DNA from: Planctomycetota bacterium
GTDB lineage: Bacteria; Planctomycetota; Planctomycetia; Pirellulales; PALSA-1355
DNA: 64,000 nt
Direction of reading: 5' to 3'
Assembly: GCA_003389325.1 (NCBI GenBank)
Contig: QQVE01000048.1
Span: 62,001-126,000 of the forward strand
Part shown: piece by piece, positions 50,733-60,160 of the stretch
Layout of the letters: each line of letters begins with the position of its first letter
Numbering within the stretch: position 1 is the stretch's first letter
Notes under the pieces: model-generated
Database searches by the model: none
Seen by the model: only the letters and a program-made list of their open reading frames with translations
Told to the model about the DNA's origin: nothing
Position numbers and translations under genes: made by a program

Positions 50733-53369
50733 CTAGTCGGTCGCGCCGAGTTTCTTGAGCAGCGATTTAGAGAGCGATTGCCGGGTCGTGGGTAGATCGT
50801 GCCAGGGGTCGCGCTTGAGCTTGGCCAGCCGCTCTGGGACGTTCTCGAGCCGAAACTGATCGGCGGAACGCACGCTCGAGAGCTCCTCCCAGGCGATGGG
50901 GACCGAAACCGGACAACCGGCCCGGGCGCGCGTGGAGTAGGGGGCCACGAATGTCGAACCCCGCATGTTGCGCAGGTAATCGATGTAGATCTTGCCGGCC
51001 CGGGCCGCCTTCGACGATTGCACCGTGTAGCGGGAAGGATCGACGCGCGCGGCGGACGTGGCGATGGCCTGCGTCAGGCGTCGGGCATCGTCCCAATTCG
51101 TGCGTCGCTCGATCGGCAGCACCAGGTGCAGCCCCTTGCCGCCGGTCGTCTTCAGAAACGTCACGAGCCCGAGGTCCGCCAGAAAAGTGCGCAATTGCCG
51201 GGCGCTTTCGACCAACCGCTGCCAGGACACACTCGGATCGGGATCCAGATCGAACACCAGCCGGTCGGGGCGATCCGGGTTGTCGATCCGCGCGCCCCAC
51301 AGATGGATCTCCAGCGTGTTCATTTGCACCAGCGACAGCAGACCTTCCAGGTTCTCGACCACGGCGTACTCGATCGTCTTGCGACGGTCGGCAATCTTGA
51401 CGCGCTTGAGCACCTCGGGCATTCCCTTGCGGGTGTGCTTCTGGAAGAAACAATTGCCGGTGTAGCCTTGCGGACAGCGGACGAGCGTGAGCGGCCGATC
51501 GACGATATGCGGAAGGATCCACTCGGCCACCGTGGCGTAGTAGCCGGCCACCTGGGCCTTGGTGATCTCATCGCCGGGGTACAGGACCTTGTCGGGATTC
51601 GTTAAACGCACTGACGCCGGAATCTCCACGGCTATCTGCCGGTCGACGTCCGATGCAGAGCTCGTTTGCGAAGTCGCCTTGTCGCGGCCGCGATCCTCCA
51701 CGGAGGCCAGCGGTACGGGACGTTCGCGCGTCACGTCGGCCGCGGCCTTGTCCTCGCGCAAACCCTGAAACGACGGCTGCCGCAGCCTGCCGTCGCGCGT
51801 CCAATCGCCGAAAGCGACTTGCGCTACCAACTTCGGCCGCACCCAATGCACGGTGCGGGCTTTGACCGTGCGGTCCCGGAAATCGGCGAATGGGGACGCC
51901 TTCTGCTCGAGCGATTCGAGCCGCTCGGCCAGGTTCTCCAACAGCTCGTCGCTGAAGCCGGTGCCGACGCGGCCGGCATAGATCAGCTTCTTGTGTTCAT
52001 CGTAGTAGCCGACGATCAGTGCTCCGAAGCCGACGCGCGAGCCGGCCGGCTCGGTGTATCCGCCGACAACGAATTCCTCGCGCAGCAGCGACTTGACCTT
52101 CAACCACTCGGCGCTGCGTCCCTGGCGATAGGGGCGGTCGCGGCGCTTGCAGATGATGCCCTCGAGTTGCAGCTTCCGCGCTTTGGCAAAGAACGCGTCA
52201 CCATGTCCGACGACGTAGCCGGCGTTGCGCACCGGTCCCGCGCTTTCGCCCACCACGTATTCGAGCAAGCGCTTGCGTTCTTCCAGCGGCGCTTTCAACA
52301 GGCTCTTGCCGTCGAGATAGAACAGATCGAAGACGTAGTAGACGAGTTGGCCGGTGCGGTTTTCGGCCAGCGCCGCTTGCAGATCTTGAAAGCTGGACCG
52401 CCCGTCGGCGTCGAGGGCCACGACCTCGCCGTCGAAGATGGCCGACCCGACGCCCAGCCCGCGCACAGCGCGGACCAGGTGCTCCCATCGTCCGGTCCAG
52501 TCGTGGCCGTTGCGGCTGACGAACGCGACGTTCCGCCCGTCCGCCCGGCAGATCATGCGGTAGCCGTCGAATTTGATCTCGTTGAACCAACCGTCGCCGC
52601 TGGGAGGGCGCTTGACCAGCGTGGCCAACTGCGGGCGGATGCGAGCCGGCAGCGGGGCGGCCTTGGCCTGGCGGATCTTTGCCAACTGCTTCTTTCTGGC
52701 CTGAGGTCCGGTTTGCTTGGCGGCGACGAGCGGCTTGGACTTTGGCTTCGCCTTGTCGGTTCGTGGCGATTTCTTGGGGCGAGCGCGGCGGCGGGCTTTC
52801 TTGCCCGCGGCGATTTCTTCCAGGCTCAGGCCGCTGGCCACGCTCTGGGGCTGGTCGCTCAGGACGCCGTCGTCGTCCCCCTCGCGGGCTTCGTCGTCGC
52901 GGACCTTGAAGAAGAACCAGGGCTCTTTTTCCTCCGGTTCGCCGTGACCTCCGCGACGCACCAGCACCCATTCGCCGCGCAGCTTTTCGCCGTGGAGCGT
53001 GAAATGGAGCTTGCCTTGGCGGTATTGCTCGAGTGGATCGCCTTCGATCTCCCAGGTGCCGCGGTCCCACAACATGACGGTGCCGGCGCCGTACTGACCG
53101 GCGGGGATCGTGCCTTCGAAGGCCCCGTATTCCACCGGATGATCCTCAACGTGCACGGCCAGGCGGCGCACGTCGGGATCGAGGCTGGGGCCCTTGGGCA
53201 CCGCCCAGCTCTTGAGCACGTCGCCGATCTGCAGCCGCAGGTCGTAGTGCAGGCGACGGGCGGCATGCTTCTGCACGAGATAGAGCCAGCCGGCCTGCTG
53301 GTCTTCGCCGCCGCGCGGCTCGCCGGTGCGCTCGAAGTCTCGTTTGCGGCGATAGCGTGCCAGTGTCAC
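50733..53369 (-). CDS. ligD: DNA ligase D (phosphoesterase-ligase-polymerase)
   Basis: 878 residues from a GTG with AGG eight bases upstream; a longer frame to 53546 would overlap the kinase gene and is not conserved. Domain order: 3'-phosphoesterase (HAARRLHYDLRL at 35-46, WAVPKGPSLDPDVRRLAVHVEDHPVEYG at 55-82), a Lys/Arg-rich linker (about 185-245), ATP-dependent ligase with nucleotidyl Lys266 in EIKFDGYR, and a C-terminal polymerase/primase with NPDKVLYPG and LVFDLDPDPS. Same order as Pseudomonas LigD. It would work in non-homologous end joining with Ku, but no ku gene is in the window. Confidence 0.93.
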   Translation of the reverse strand: MTLARYRRKRDFERTGEPRGGEDQQAGWLYLVQKHAARRLHYDLRLQIGDVLKSWAVPKGPSLDPDVRRLAVHVEDHPVEYGAFEGTIPAGQYGAGTVMLWDRGTWEIEGDPLEQYRQGKLHFTLHGEKLRGEWVLVRRGGHGEPEEKEPWFFFKVRDDEAREGDDDGVLSDQPQSVASGLSLEEIAAGKKARRRARPKKSPRTDKAKPKSKPLVAAKQTGPQARKKQLAKIRQAKAAPLPARIRPQLATLVKRPPSGDGWFNEIKFDGYRMICRADGRNVAFVSRNGHDWTGRWEHLVRAVRGLGVGSAIFDGEVVALDADGRSSFQDLQAALAENRTGQLVYYVFDLFYLDGKSLLKAPLEERKRLLEYVVGESAGPVRNAGYVVGHGDAFFAKARKLQLEGIICKRRDRPYRQGRSAEWLKVKSLLREEFVVGGYTEPAGSRVGFGALIVGYYDEHKKLIYAGRVGTGFSDELLENLAERLESLEQKASPFADFRDRTVKARTVHWVRPKLVAQVAFGDWTRDGRLRQPSFQGLREDKAAADVTRERPVPLASVEDRGRDKATSQTSSASDVDRQIAVEIPASVRLTNPDKVLYPGDEITKAQVAGYYATVAEWILPHIVDRPLTLVRCPQGYTGNCFFQKHTRKGMPEVLKRVKIADRRKTIEYAVVENLEGLLSLVQMNTLEIHLWGARIDNPDRPDRLVFDLDPDPSVSWQRLVESARQLRTFLADLGLVTFLKTTGGKGLHLVLPIERRTNWDDARRLTQAIATSAARVDPSRYTVQSSKAARAGKIYIDYLRNMRGSTFVAPYSTRARAGCPVSVPIAWEELSSVRSADQFRLENVPERLAKLKRDPWHDLPTTRQSLSKSLLKKLGATD

Positions 53370-53443
53370 GGAAAAGCCTTCGGGACGGGGCCGCGGATGC
53401 GCATGCGCGGCCGATTCAAACGCGGCGGGCTCAGCGGGATATT

Positions 53444-55378
53444 CTACGCGGTCGGGGCAGGGGTCGACGATGGTTGCGGCACGGCAAGTCGCGCGATCAG
53501 GTCCAGCAGCGAATCGTCGATTGGCTTGGTCAGGCAGGCGTTGCACCCCGACAGGCGGCTGCGCTGCATCGCTTCGGCCTCGGCGTGGGCCGTTAGCGCA
53601 ATGATCGGACCCGAGTAACCGTGCGAGCGGAGCCGCTGGGTGGCCGCGTGGCCGTCGAGCCCGGGCATTTCCACGTCCATGACGATTGCGTCGAACGGGT
53701 GCGATCGCTGCTGGGCCGCCAGCGCCGCCTGTACGGCCTGAGTGCCATTCTCGGCCAGTTGCACGCTCGCGCCGGACTTGTCGAGCACGAAGGCCAGCAG
53801 CTCGCGATTGTCGGGACTGTCATCGGCCACCAGCACGCGCAGATCCTTGAGGACCGGGGGAGAAACGGCGGCACGCACGTTGCGAATCGTGGCCGTATCC
53901 CCGGCGTCGCACACCGTGTCGCTCAGGTCCTTGCGATCGGCCGCCACGGTGACGGTGAACGTGCTTCCCTCCCCCGGCGAGCTGTATACCTCGATGTCGC
54001 CCCCCAGCAGATTCGCCAATCGCTTACTGATCGAGAGCCCCAGGCCGCTACCGCCGAACTGCCGCGCCGTCGATTCGTCGGCCTGGGCGAACGGATGGAA
54101 CAAGTCGGCGACCTGGCGAGGCGTGAGGCCAATGCCCTGGTCTTGAACGTCGATTCGCAACCGCGCCTGTTCGCGGGTGGAATACAACAGGGACGCGCGA
54201 ATGTGGATCGTGCCGCGCGAGCTGAACTTGATCGCGTTGCCCACCAGATTCACGAGAATCTGTCGCAGCCGCATTGGATCCGAGACGATGGTCTCGGGCA
54301 GCCCGTCCTGAAACTCGACGGCCAGCGGCAGCCCTTTCGCGTCGGCCCGGACCTGCATCAACTGCACGACTTCTTCGACGATCTGCCGCGGGGAGCACTC
54401 GATCGACTCGACGGTCAGCTTGCCGGCCTCGATTTTCGACAGGTCGAGAATGTCGTCGACGAGTTTGAGCAGGAACTCGCCATTGCGCTTGATCGTGGTC
54501 GCGGCTTTCAGCATCTCGGCGTCGGCCGCTTGCGCGACGAGCACGTCGGCGTAGCCCAGGATGGCCGTCATCGGCGTGCGAATCTCGTGGCTTACGGTGG
54601 CCACGAGCTGGCTCTTGGCCGCTCCAGCCGCTTCGGCCTCGGCGCGGGCTTTGCGAACCTCCTGGGCCTGCACGAAAAGCTCGTGCTTGGCTTTCTCTAA
54701 CTGCTCAGTGTATTGCCGATAGCTTTGCGTGCGATCGCGGTATTCGGCATCGATGCGGTGGCTGCGTTCTTCGAGGCGGGCCTGGCGGATGGCGAGCCCG
54801 AACATTTCGCGAATGCTCAAGCGAATGGCCAGCAGCAGAAAGCCGACTTCGGAGAGGATCCAGCCCTGGTCGCCGACGAAGCGAACCAGCGACTGGGCCG
54901 AAAGCGTCGAGTGGGCGATGCCGCGGATCAAGTGATCGCCCAGCACCACGGCCGTGGCCGTCGTCAGCACGCGCCAGTCGCGGTAGCAGGCCAAAATGGC
55001 CAGCGAGGCAAATACGTGGAACTGGGACTCCGGACGGCTGCCCAGGAAGTGGACGATCAGGGCCGACCAGAGCATCTGCGTGACGGCTACGCCTTGCCGC
55101 GAGAAGACCGTGCCGGGTCGCGTCCAGATCAGGTACAGCGGCACGCCGCTGGCCACGCCGCCCAGGAGTGCCGCCGACCAGACGTGAGTGCTCGCGTTCA
55201 CCGCCGGCGCGTTGTACAGCGCGGCGCATATCACGGCGACCCATTGCAGCACCATCAGCCAGGCGAACAGCTCGTCGGTTCGCCTGCCGATGGTGGCAAA
55301 TTGGTCGGCCAACAGCGCGCGGGCCCGTTTCGCGACACCGCCGCTGTCCTGCCCCAGCATGGTTTGCTTTGCTGACAC
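53444..55378 (-). CDS. Hybrid sensor histidine kinase/response regulator
   Basis: 644 residues. About six hydrophobic helices in the first 190 residues form a membrane sensor without a clear periplasmic domain. A coiled coil (about 200-255) leads to the dimerisation box VATVSHEIRTPM with His264. The ATPase has NLVGNAIKFS, DQGIGL and GSGLGLSISKRLANLLGG. The C-terminal receiver starts VLVADDSPDNRE and has its phosphorylated Asp in IVMDVEMPG near 560. Signal unknown. It is divergent from an HD-GYP response regulator gene 330 bases away, a likely output partner. Confidence 0.92.
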   Translation of the reverse strand: MSAKQTMLGQDSGGVAKRARALLADQFATIGRRTDELFAWLMVLQWVAVICAALYNAPAVNASTHVWSAALLGGVASGVPLYLIWTRPGTVFSRQGVAVTQMLWSALIVHFLGSRPESQFHVFASLAILACYRDWRVLTTATAVVLGDHLIRGIAHSTLSAQSLVRFVGDQGWILSEVGFLLLAIRLSIREMFGLAIRQARLEERSHRIDAEYRDRTQSYRQYTEQLEKAKHELFVQAQEVRKARAEAEAAGAAKSQLVATVSHEIRTPMTAILGYADVLVAQAADAEMLKAATTIKRNGEFLLKLVDDILDLSKIEAGKLTVESIECSPRQIVEEVVQLMQVRADAKGLPLAVEFQDGLPETIVSDPMRLRQILVNLVGNAIKFSSRGTIHIRASLLYSTREQARLRIDVQDQGIGLTPRQVADLFHPFAQADESTARQFGGSGLGLSISKRLANLLGGDIEVYSSPGEGSTFTVTVAADRKDLSDTVCDAGDTATIRNVRAAVSPPVLKDLRVLVADDSPDNRELLAFVLDKSGASVQLAENGTQAVQAALAAQQRSHPFDAIVMDVEMPGLDGHAATQRLRSHGYSGPIIALTAHAEAEAMQRSRLSGCNACLTKPIDDSLLDLIARLAVPQPSSTPAPTA

Positions 55379-55708
55379 GTCGGTGGACTCTCCCTGCCAT
55401 CTGCACCGCGGTTAGGCATGCGCGGGCCGGCCGCTGCGACGATTCGCCCCCTTGGGGTCGCCGGCGCGCCTTGTGGCACACGCGCGCTCTTGCGGCACTT
55501 CAAATCTAGGTCGTCCTGGAGCGCGCCGCGCGCGGGCGTCGCGGATTGTCGGATTGTGACGATGGCACGCCTTTCTCCACTTGGGCCACGATCGAGTGCG
55601 CAGACCGGCAGATTGACTCGGTGCGGAGGCGGTCTAGTCTTGAAGGTCCCTTTCTGCCTGCAGGATCGGCCGTATCGCCGCCGGGTTCCGTCGGTTGCGC
55701 CAAGCGTC
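55379..55708. other. Divergent intergenic region
   Basis: Lies between the hybrid kinase and the HD-GYP regulator genes, GC-rich, with no gene supported on either strand. It should carry both promoters; no operator dyad stands out. Confidence 0.45.
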
Positions 55709-56737
55709 ATGAAAGTCTTAGTCGTCGACGACAACTCGGTCACGGTCGACATGCTCGAGCACACGCTGCGCCGCGGCGGCTACGACGTGCTGACGGCCAC
55801 CAGCGGACGCGCGGCGCTGGAAATCGTCGAACGAGGCGACTGCCAACTCGTGGTCACCGACTGGGAGATGCCGGAGATGTCCGGGCTGGAACTGTGCCGC
55901 CGCATTCGCCAGTTCGGCTCGCTGCACTACGTCTACGTGATTCTGCTGACGGCACGCCGCGATGCCTCCGACACGATCGAGGGCATGACCGCCGGCGCCG
56001 ACGATTTCATCGCCAAGCCCTTCCAGCCCACCGAGTTGATTCTGCGCGTGCGGGCCGGCGAACGGCTGCTGGCGCTCGAGACGCGCGACCTGTTGATCTT
56101 TCTGCTGGCCAAGCTGACCGAATCGCGCGACAACGACGCGGGAGCCCATCTGGAGCGCGTGCGAACTTACTCGCGGATTATCGCCGAGCACCTGCGTCGT
56201 TTGCCCGAGTACCGCGACGTCTTGAGCCCGGAGTTCGTGCGTCTGATCTATCTGACGAGCCCGCTGCACGACATCGGCAAGGTGGCCATTCCCGATGCGG
56301 TGCTGCTGAAACCCGGCTCGCTGACCGAAGACGAGTTCGAGGTCATGAAGACCCACACGACGCGCGGCGCCGAGACGCTCGACGCGGCGCTGAAGGCCTA
56401 TCCCACCGCGCGGTTCCTGCGCATGGCCCGCGATATCGCCATCAGCCACCACGAGTGGTACGACGGGTCGGGCTACCCGAGAGGGCTCGCGGGCAGCAAC
56501 ATTCCGCTGTGCGGGCGAATCGTGGCCCTGGCCGACACCTACGATGCGCTCACCAGCAAGCGCGTTTACAAGGAAGCCTATTCCCACGAGAAGGCGAAGG
56601 CGGCGATTCTCAAATCCCGCGGTTCGCACTTCGATCCGGACGTCGTCGATGCATTTCTCGCCAACGAGAAAAAGTTCATCGAAACGCGTCAAGCGCTCTC
56701 GGATGCCAGCGCGCAGGATACGGTCCTGACGGCTTAG
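55709..56737 (+). CDS. Response regulator with HD-GYP output (c-di-GMP phosphodiesterase)
   Basis: 342 residues from MKVLVVDDNS; 97 upstream codons in frame are rejected. The receiver (1-120) has acidic DD7-8 and phosphoacceptor Asp51 in VVTDWEMPEMSG. The HD-GYP domain (about 145-335) shows HLERVRTYSRIIAEHL, HDIGKVAIPD, THTTRGAETL, ISHHEWYDGSGYP and ALADTYDALTSKRVYKEAYSHEKA. All metal ligands and the GYP triad are visible, so hydrolysis of c-di-GMP is expected. Probably phosphorylated by the hybrid kinase encoded next to it. Confidence 0.93.
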   Translation: MKVLVVDDNSVTVDMLEHTLRRGGYDVLTATSGRAALEIVERGDCQLVVTDWEMPEMSGLELCRRIRQFGSLHYVYVILLTARRDASDTIEGMTAGADDFIAKPFQPTELILRVRAGERLLALETRDLLIFLLAKLTESRDNDAGAHLERVRTYSRIIAEHLRRLPEYRDVLSPEFVRLIYLTSPLHDIGKVAIPDAVLLKPGSLTEDEFEVMKTHTTRGAETLDAALKAYPTARFLRMARDIAISHHEWYDGSGYPRGLAGSNIPLCGRIVALADTYDALTSKRVYKEAYSHEKAKAAILKSRGSHFDPDVVDAFLANEKKFIETRQALSDASAQDTVLTA

Positions 56738-56949
56738 ACGCGGCGAAGGCGTTCCTGTTGCTCCGTGTGCCAACCCATCGGTATCGGCCAACCGCGCGGA
56801 TCGTCTTGAGTCGGAATTCATCGGCGGCGCGATCTCATGCGCGCGAGGGGTTGAATTTGAAAACGGCTGCGGCGCGGCGCGCAATTAGGTGGTAAACTAC
56901 ACTTGCCCGCCTTTACGCCCCCACCAAACGTCTCACCGGAGGAACTGTC

Positions 56950-57312
56950 GTGCGTAGGATCTTTTTTACAAGCGCGCTGGCGCTGGCGGCGCTCGGCGTT
57001 TCGCACACGGCCGCCCAGGCCGCCATTTTCGACGAGGAAATCGCCACCCCCGCGACCGCGGCACCCTGCCAACTGCCGGTCACGAAGGTCTACCGGATCA
57101 AGCCGGGCTTCTGCCCACAGGCCCTGGTGTACATGATTCCCCAGGCCGTCGGCCCCTCGTGCTGCTGCGGCGGTTGCGGCCCCTACGGCATCCCGCCGAT
57201 CTACGCCTCGGGTCAAAACGTGCTTGTGCGGCAAACCCCCGAAGTGCAGGAGCGGGTCACCGAGTTCTTGACGGACCTGGGCGCCCTGGTTGTCCCCAAG
57301 AGGGCGATGTAG
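56950..57312 (+). CDS. Secreted protein with secretin-like C-terminal motif
   Basis: 120 residues from a GTG with GGAGGAAC upstream. Signal peptide MRRIFFTSALALAALGVSHTAAQA. A middle Cys-rich/GCCCCGGCG-coded patch SCCCGGCGPYG, then YASGQNVLVRQTPEVQERVTEFLTDLGAL, which resembles the N-terminal fold of secretin/TonB plug (STN) domains, as in the V-x-Q-TPE-V-x-x-x-V-x-x-x-L motif found in planctomycete secretin-related proteins. No barrel follows. It is probably exported; function unknown. Confidence 0.68.
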   Translation: MRRIFFTSALALAALGVSHTAAQAAIFDEEIATPATAAPCQLPVTKVYRIKPGFCPQALVYMIPQAVGPSCCCGGCGPYGIPPIYASGQNVLVRQTPEVQERVTEFLTDLGALVVPKRAM

Positions 57313-57419
57313 CAGCGTGCACCAGGCACACGCGGGAGGACATGGGCGGCTGGTGCCTCGCTGCCGGGGCACTATAATCAAGGGTTTGGCCGCCACTTCT
57401 CGCCGGGACTCTCGCGCAC

Positions 57420-58859
57420 GTGCTTTCGTCCACGCTTTTGAACATTGCCGATGAACTGCGCCGCATCGTCGGCGACGACGGCGTGCTGGCTGCGCACTCC
57501 GACCGGCTGGTCTACGAGTGCGACGGCTTCGTCATCGAGAAGAACTGCCCGGACGTCGTGGTCTTTCCGCGCTCGGCCGAACAGGTGGCCGCCATCGTGC
57601 GGTTGTGCAACGAGCACGACGTGCCGTTTCTGCCCCGCGGCGCCGGCACGAGCCTGGCCGGCGGTTGTTTGCCGGTGGGCGGCGGCGTGATGATCGTGCT
57701 GACGCGGATGAACCGCATCCTCGAGATCAACCTCCGCGATCGTTACGCGATTGTCGAGCCGGGCGTGGTGAATCTCTGGCTCACCAAAGCGCTTGCCGGT
57801 ACCGGGTTTCACTATGCGCCCGATCCGTCGAGCCAGGGGGCCTGCACGATCGGCGGCAACGTGGCCACCAACTCCGGCGGCCCGCACACGCTCAAGTACG
57901 GCGTAACGGTCAACCACACGTTGGGCGTCGAGGCCGTGACGGCCGACGGCCAGATCGTCGAATTTGGCGGCCCGGCCGAAGACCCCTCAGGCCTCGACCT
58001 GACCGGGGCGCTAGTCGGCAGCGAAGGCACCTTGGCGATCGTGACCAAGGTTTGGGTGCGGTTGACGCGCAATCCCCAAGGCGTGCGCACCATGCTCGGC
58101 GTGTTTGACAGTTGCGACGACGCCACGCGCTCCATCAGCGAGATCATCGCCGCGGGCATTATCCCGGCGGCGCTCGAGATGATGGATCAGGGGATTCTGA
58201 CGGCCGTCGAGGCCGCCTTCAAGTTCGGCTTTCCGCTTGACGCCCAGGCGATCTTGCTCATCGAAGTAGACGGTCTCGAGGCGGGGCTCGACGAGCAGCG
58301 CGATCGCATCGTCGAACTGTGCATGAAGTGCGGCGCCCGCGAAGTGCGGCAGGCCCGCGACTCGGCCGAACGGAACTTGTTGTGGAAGTGTCGCAAGCAG
58401 GCGTTCGGGGCCGTGGGGCGGCTCAGCCCGAGCTATTGCACCCAGGACGGCGTCGTGCCGCGCACCAAATTGCCGCACATCCTGCAGCGGATCACCGAGA
58501 TCGGCCAGGCGCACGACATCCGCATCGTCAACGTGTTTCACGCCGGCGATGGAAACATTCACCCGATTCTGCTGTTCGACGAACGCGACGCCAAGCAAGT
58601 CGAGCGCGTGCTGAAGGCCAGCGGCGAGATCCTCGAGGAATGCATTGCTGCGGGGGGGAGCGTCACGGGAGAGCACGGTATCGGCGTCGAGAAAATCGAC
58701 TTTATGCGGCGGTTGTTTTCCGACGAGGACTTGGCCGCGATGACGCGGCTGCGCGAGGCGTTCAATCCCGAAAACCGCTTGAGCCCGGCCAAGATGTTGC
58801 CTACCGCGGGCGCGTGCGGCCTGGAACAAACGCATCCTGGCCGCAAGGCCGCGATGTAG
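57420..58859 (+). CDS. glcD: Glycolate oxidase subunit GlcD (FAD-linked oxidase)
   Basis: 479 residues from a GTG. PCMH-type FAD-binding domain: PDVVVFPRSAEQVAAIVRLCNEHDVPFLPRGAGTSLAGGCLPVGGGVMI with the GAGTSLAGG nucleotide loop, then SSQGACTIGGNVATNSGGPHTLKYGVT. The C-terminal domain ends VTGEHGIGVEKIDFM, with FNPENRLSPAKMLPT. Oxidises glycolate or D-lactate with electrons passed on through GlcF. First gene of glcDEF (gaps of about 54 and 2 bases), all on the plus strand. Confidence 0.93.
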   Translation: MLSSTLLNIADELRRIVGDDGVLAAHSDRLVYECDGFVIEKNCPDVVVFPRSAEQVAAIVRLCNEHDVPFLPRGAGTSLAGGCLPVGGGVMIVLTRMNRILEINLRDRYAIVEPGVVNLWLTKALAGTGFHYAPDPSSQGACTIGGNVATNSGGPHTLKYGVTVNHTLGVEAVTADGQIVEFGGPAEDPSGLDLTGALVGSEGTLAIVTKVWVRLTRNPQGVRTMLGVFDSCDDATRSISEIIAAGIIPAALEMMDQGILTAVEAAFKFGFPLDAQAILLIEVDGLEAGLDEQRDRIVELCMKCGAREVRQARDSAERNLLWKCRKQAFGAVGRLSPSYCTQDGVVPRTKLPHILQRITEIGQAHDIRIVNVFHAGDGNIHPILLFDERDAKQVERVLKASGEILEECIAAGGSVTGEHGIGVEKIDFMRRLFSDEDLAAMTRLREAFNPENRLSPAKMLPTAGACGLEQTHPGRKAAM

Positions 58860-58913
58860 CCGCTTCGACCAACCAGCTTCCACGAGTTCGCAACTTCTCG
58901 ACTGCCTGCACCG

Positions 58914-60158
58914 ATGACCGCCGTAGCCGATACCTTGCCGCTGACCGAGACCCACGTGCCCCAGGACCAGGCGACACTGGCAGCGCTGGTTGCCGGCGCG
59001 TTTGCCAGCGGAACCCCCATCTATCCCATCGGCGGCGGAACGAGCCTCGACTACGGATTGTCTGCCGCGCAAGAGGGCCTTGGCATTTCGCTGGCGAAGC
59101 TCAATCGCGTGGTCGATTACCCGGCCGCCGACATGACGATCACTGTCGAAGCCGGCATCACGCTGGCGGAGTTGTCTGCGGCGCTTGCCGCTGAGAACCA
59201 GTGGCTGCCGATCGACGCTCCCCAATCGTCCCAAGCCACCCTGGGCGGATTGATGGCCACGGCCTTCGCCGGGCCGCGCCGCTACGGCTACGGCACGATG
59301 CGCGACTACGTGATCGGCGTTTCGGCGGTCGACGGGCGGGGCACGCCGTTCAAGGCCGGCGGCCGCGTCGTGAAGAACGTCGCCGGCTACGACTTCTGCA
59401 AGCTGCTGACTGGTTCGCTGGGCACGCTGGGCATCGTGACGCAAGTCACTCTCAAGGTGCGCCCGCGGCCCGAGCGTTCGGCGTTTCTGGTCGGCGACGT
59501 GCGCGATGCGGACTCGGCCGATAAGCTGCTTGCCGGACTGGTCGATACGGCCACCACGCCCGCGGCCATCGAATGGCTGGTCGGCTCGCGATGGAGGGAA
59601 CACGCAGGCATGGGCGTGGCGCCGGCCGGCTGCATCGGGCGTCTGGCCGTCGGGCTGGAGGGGAGCGCGGTCGAGGTCGACTGGATGCTTGCCCGGCTAT
59701 CCGACGAATGGCGCGAGGCGGGGCTGGCGACCAGCCATATCCTGGACGGCGACCGGGCCGCCGGGTTGTGGACCGATCTGGCAGAGTTTCCCGCCGAGCC
59801 GGGCGCGTCCTTGGTGCTCAAGGCCAGCGTGCTGCCGAGCCAGACCCTGCCGTACGTCAAGCTCGTGCGCGAAATTGATCCCGCGGCTACGGTGCAGGCG
59901 CACGCCGGAAACGGCGTGGTGATCGCTCGATTCGAGAAGTTCGAGGCGACCGGCGTGTCGCGCGATTTGATCGGGCGCTTGCACCCGGCGGCGACCGCGG
60001 CCAGCGGCAGTGCCGTCGTGTTGTCGAACTCACTCGAAGGTCTGACGCATCCGGCCGTGTGGGGAAACGCGACCGCGGCCCACCGGTGGATGTCCAAAGT
60101 CAAACAGCAATTCGACCCGCGCAACCTGCTGAATCCAGGCCGCTTCGTCCACGAATAG
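58914..60158 (+). CDS. glcE: Glycolate oxidase subunit GlcE
   Basis: 414 residues. A second, smaller FAD-binding subunit: AGAFASGTPIYPIGGGTSLDYGLSAAQEGLGISLAKLNRVVDYPAADMTITVEAGITLAEL, then GGLMATAFAGPRRYGYGTMRDYVIGVSAVDGRGTPFKAGGRVVKNVAGYDFCKLLTGSLGTLGIVTQVTLKVRP, which matches the first half of GlcD. The C-terminal part WGNATAAHRWMSKVKQQFDPRNLLNPGRFVHE carries the family end. It is a partner of GlcD and GlcF; the stop is two bases before the glcF ATG. Confidence 0.92.
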   Translation: MTAVADTLPLTETHVPQDQATLAALVAGAFASGTPIYPIGGGTSLDYGLSAAQEGLGISLAKLNRVVDYPAADMTITVEAGITLAELSAALAAENQWLPIDAPQSSQATLGGLMATAFAGPRRYGYGTMRDYVIGVSAVDGRGTPFKAGGRVVKNVAGYDFCKLLTGSLGTLGIVTQVTLKVRPRPERSAFLVGDVRDADSADKLLAGLVDTATTPAAIEWLVGSRWREHAGMGVAPAGCIGRLAVGLEGSAVEVDWMLARLSDEWREAGLATSHILDGDRAAGLWTDLAEFPAEPGASLVLKASVLPSQTLPYVKLVREIDPAATVQAHAGNGVVIARFEKFEATGVSRDLIGRLHPAATAASGSAVVLSNSLEGLTHPAVWGNATAAHRWMSKVKQQFDPRNLLNPGRFVHE

Positions 60159-60160
60159 TG

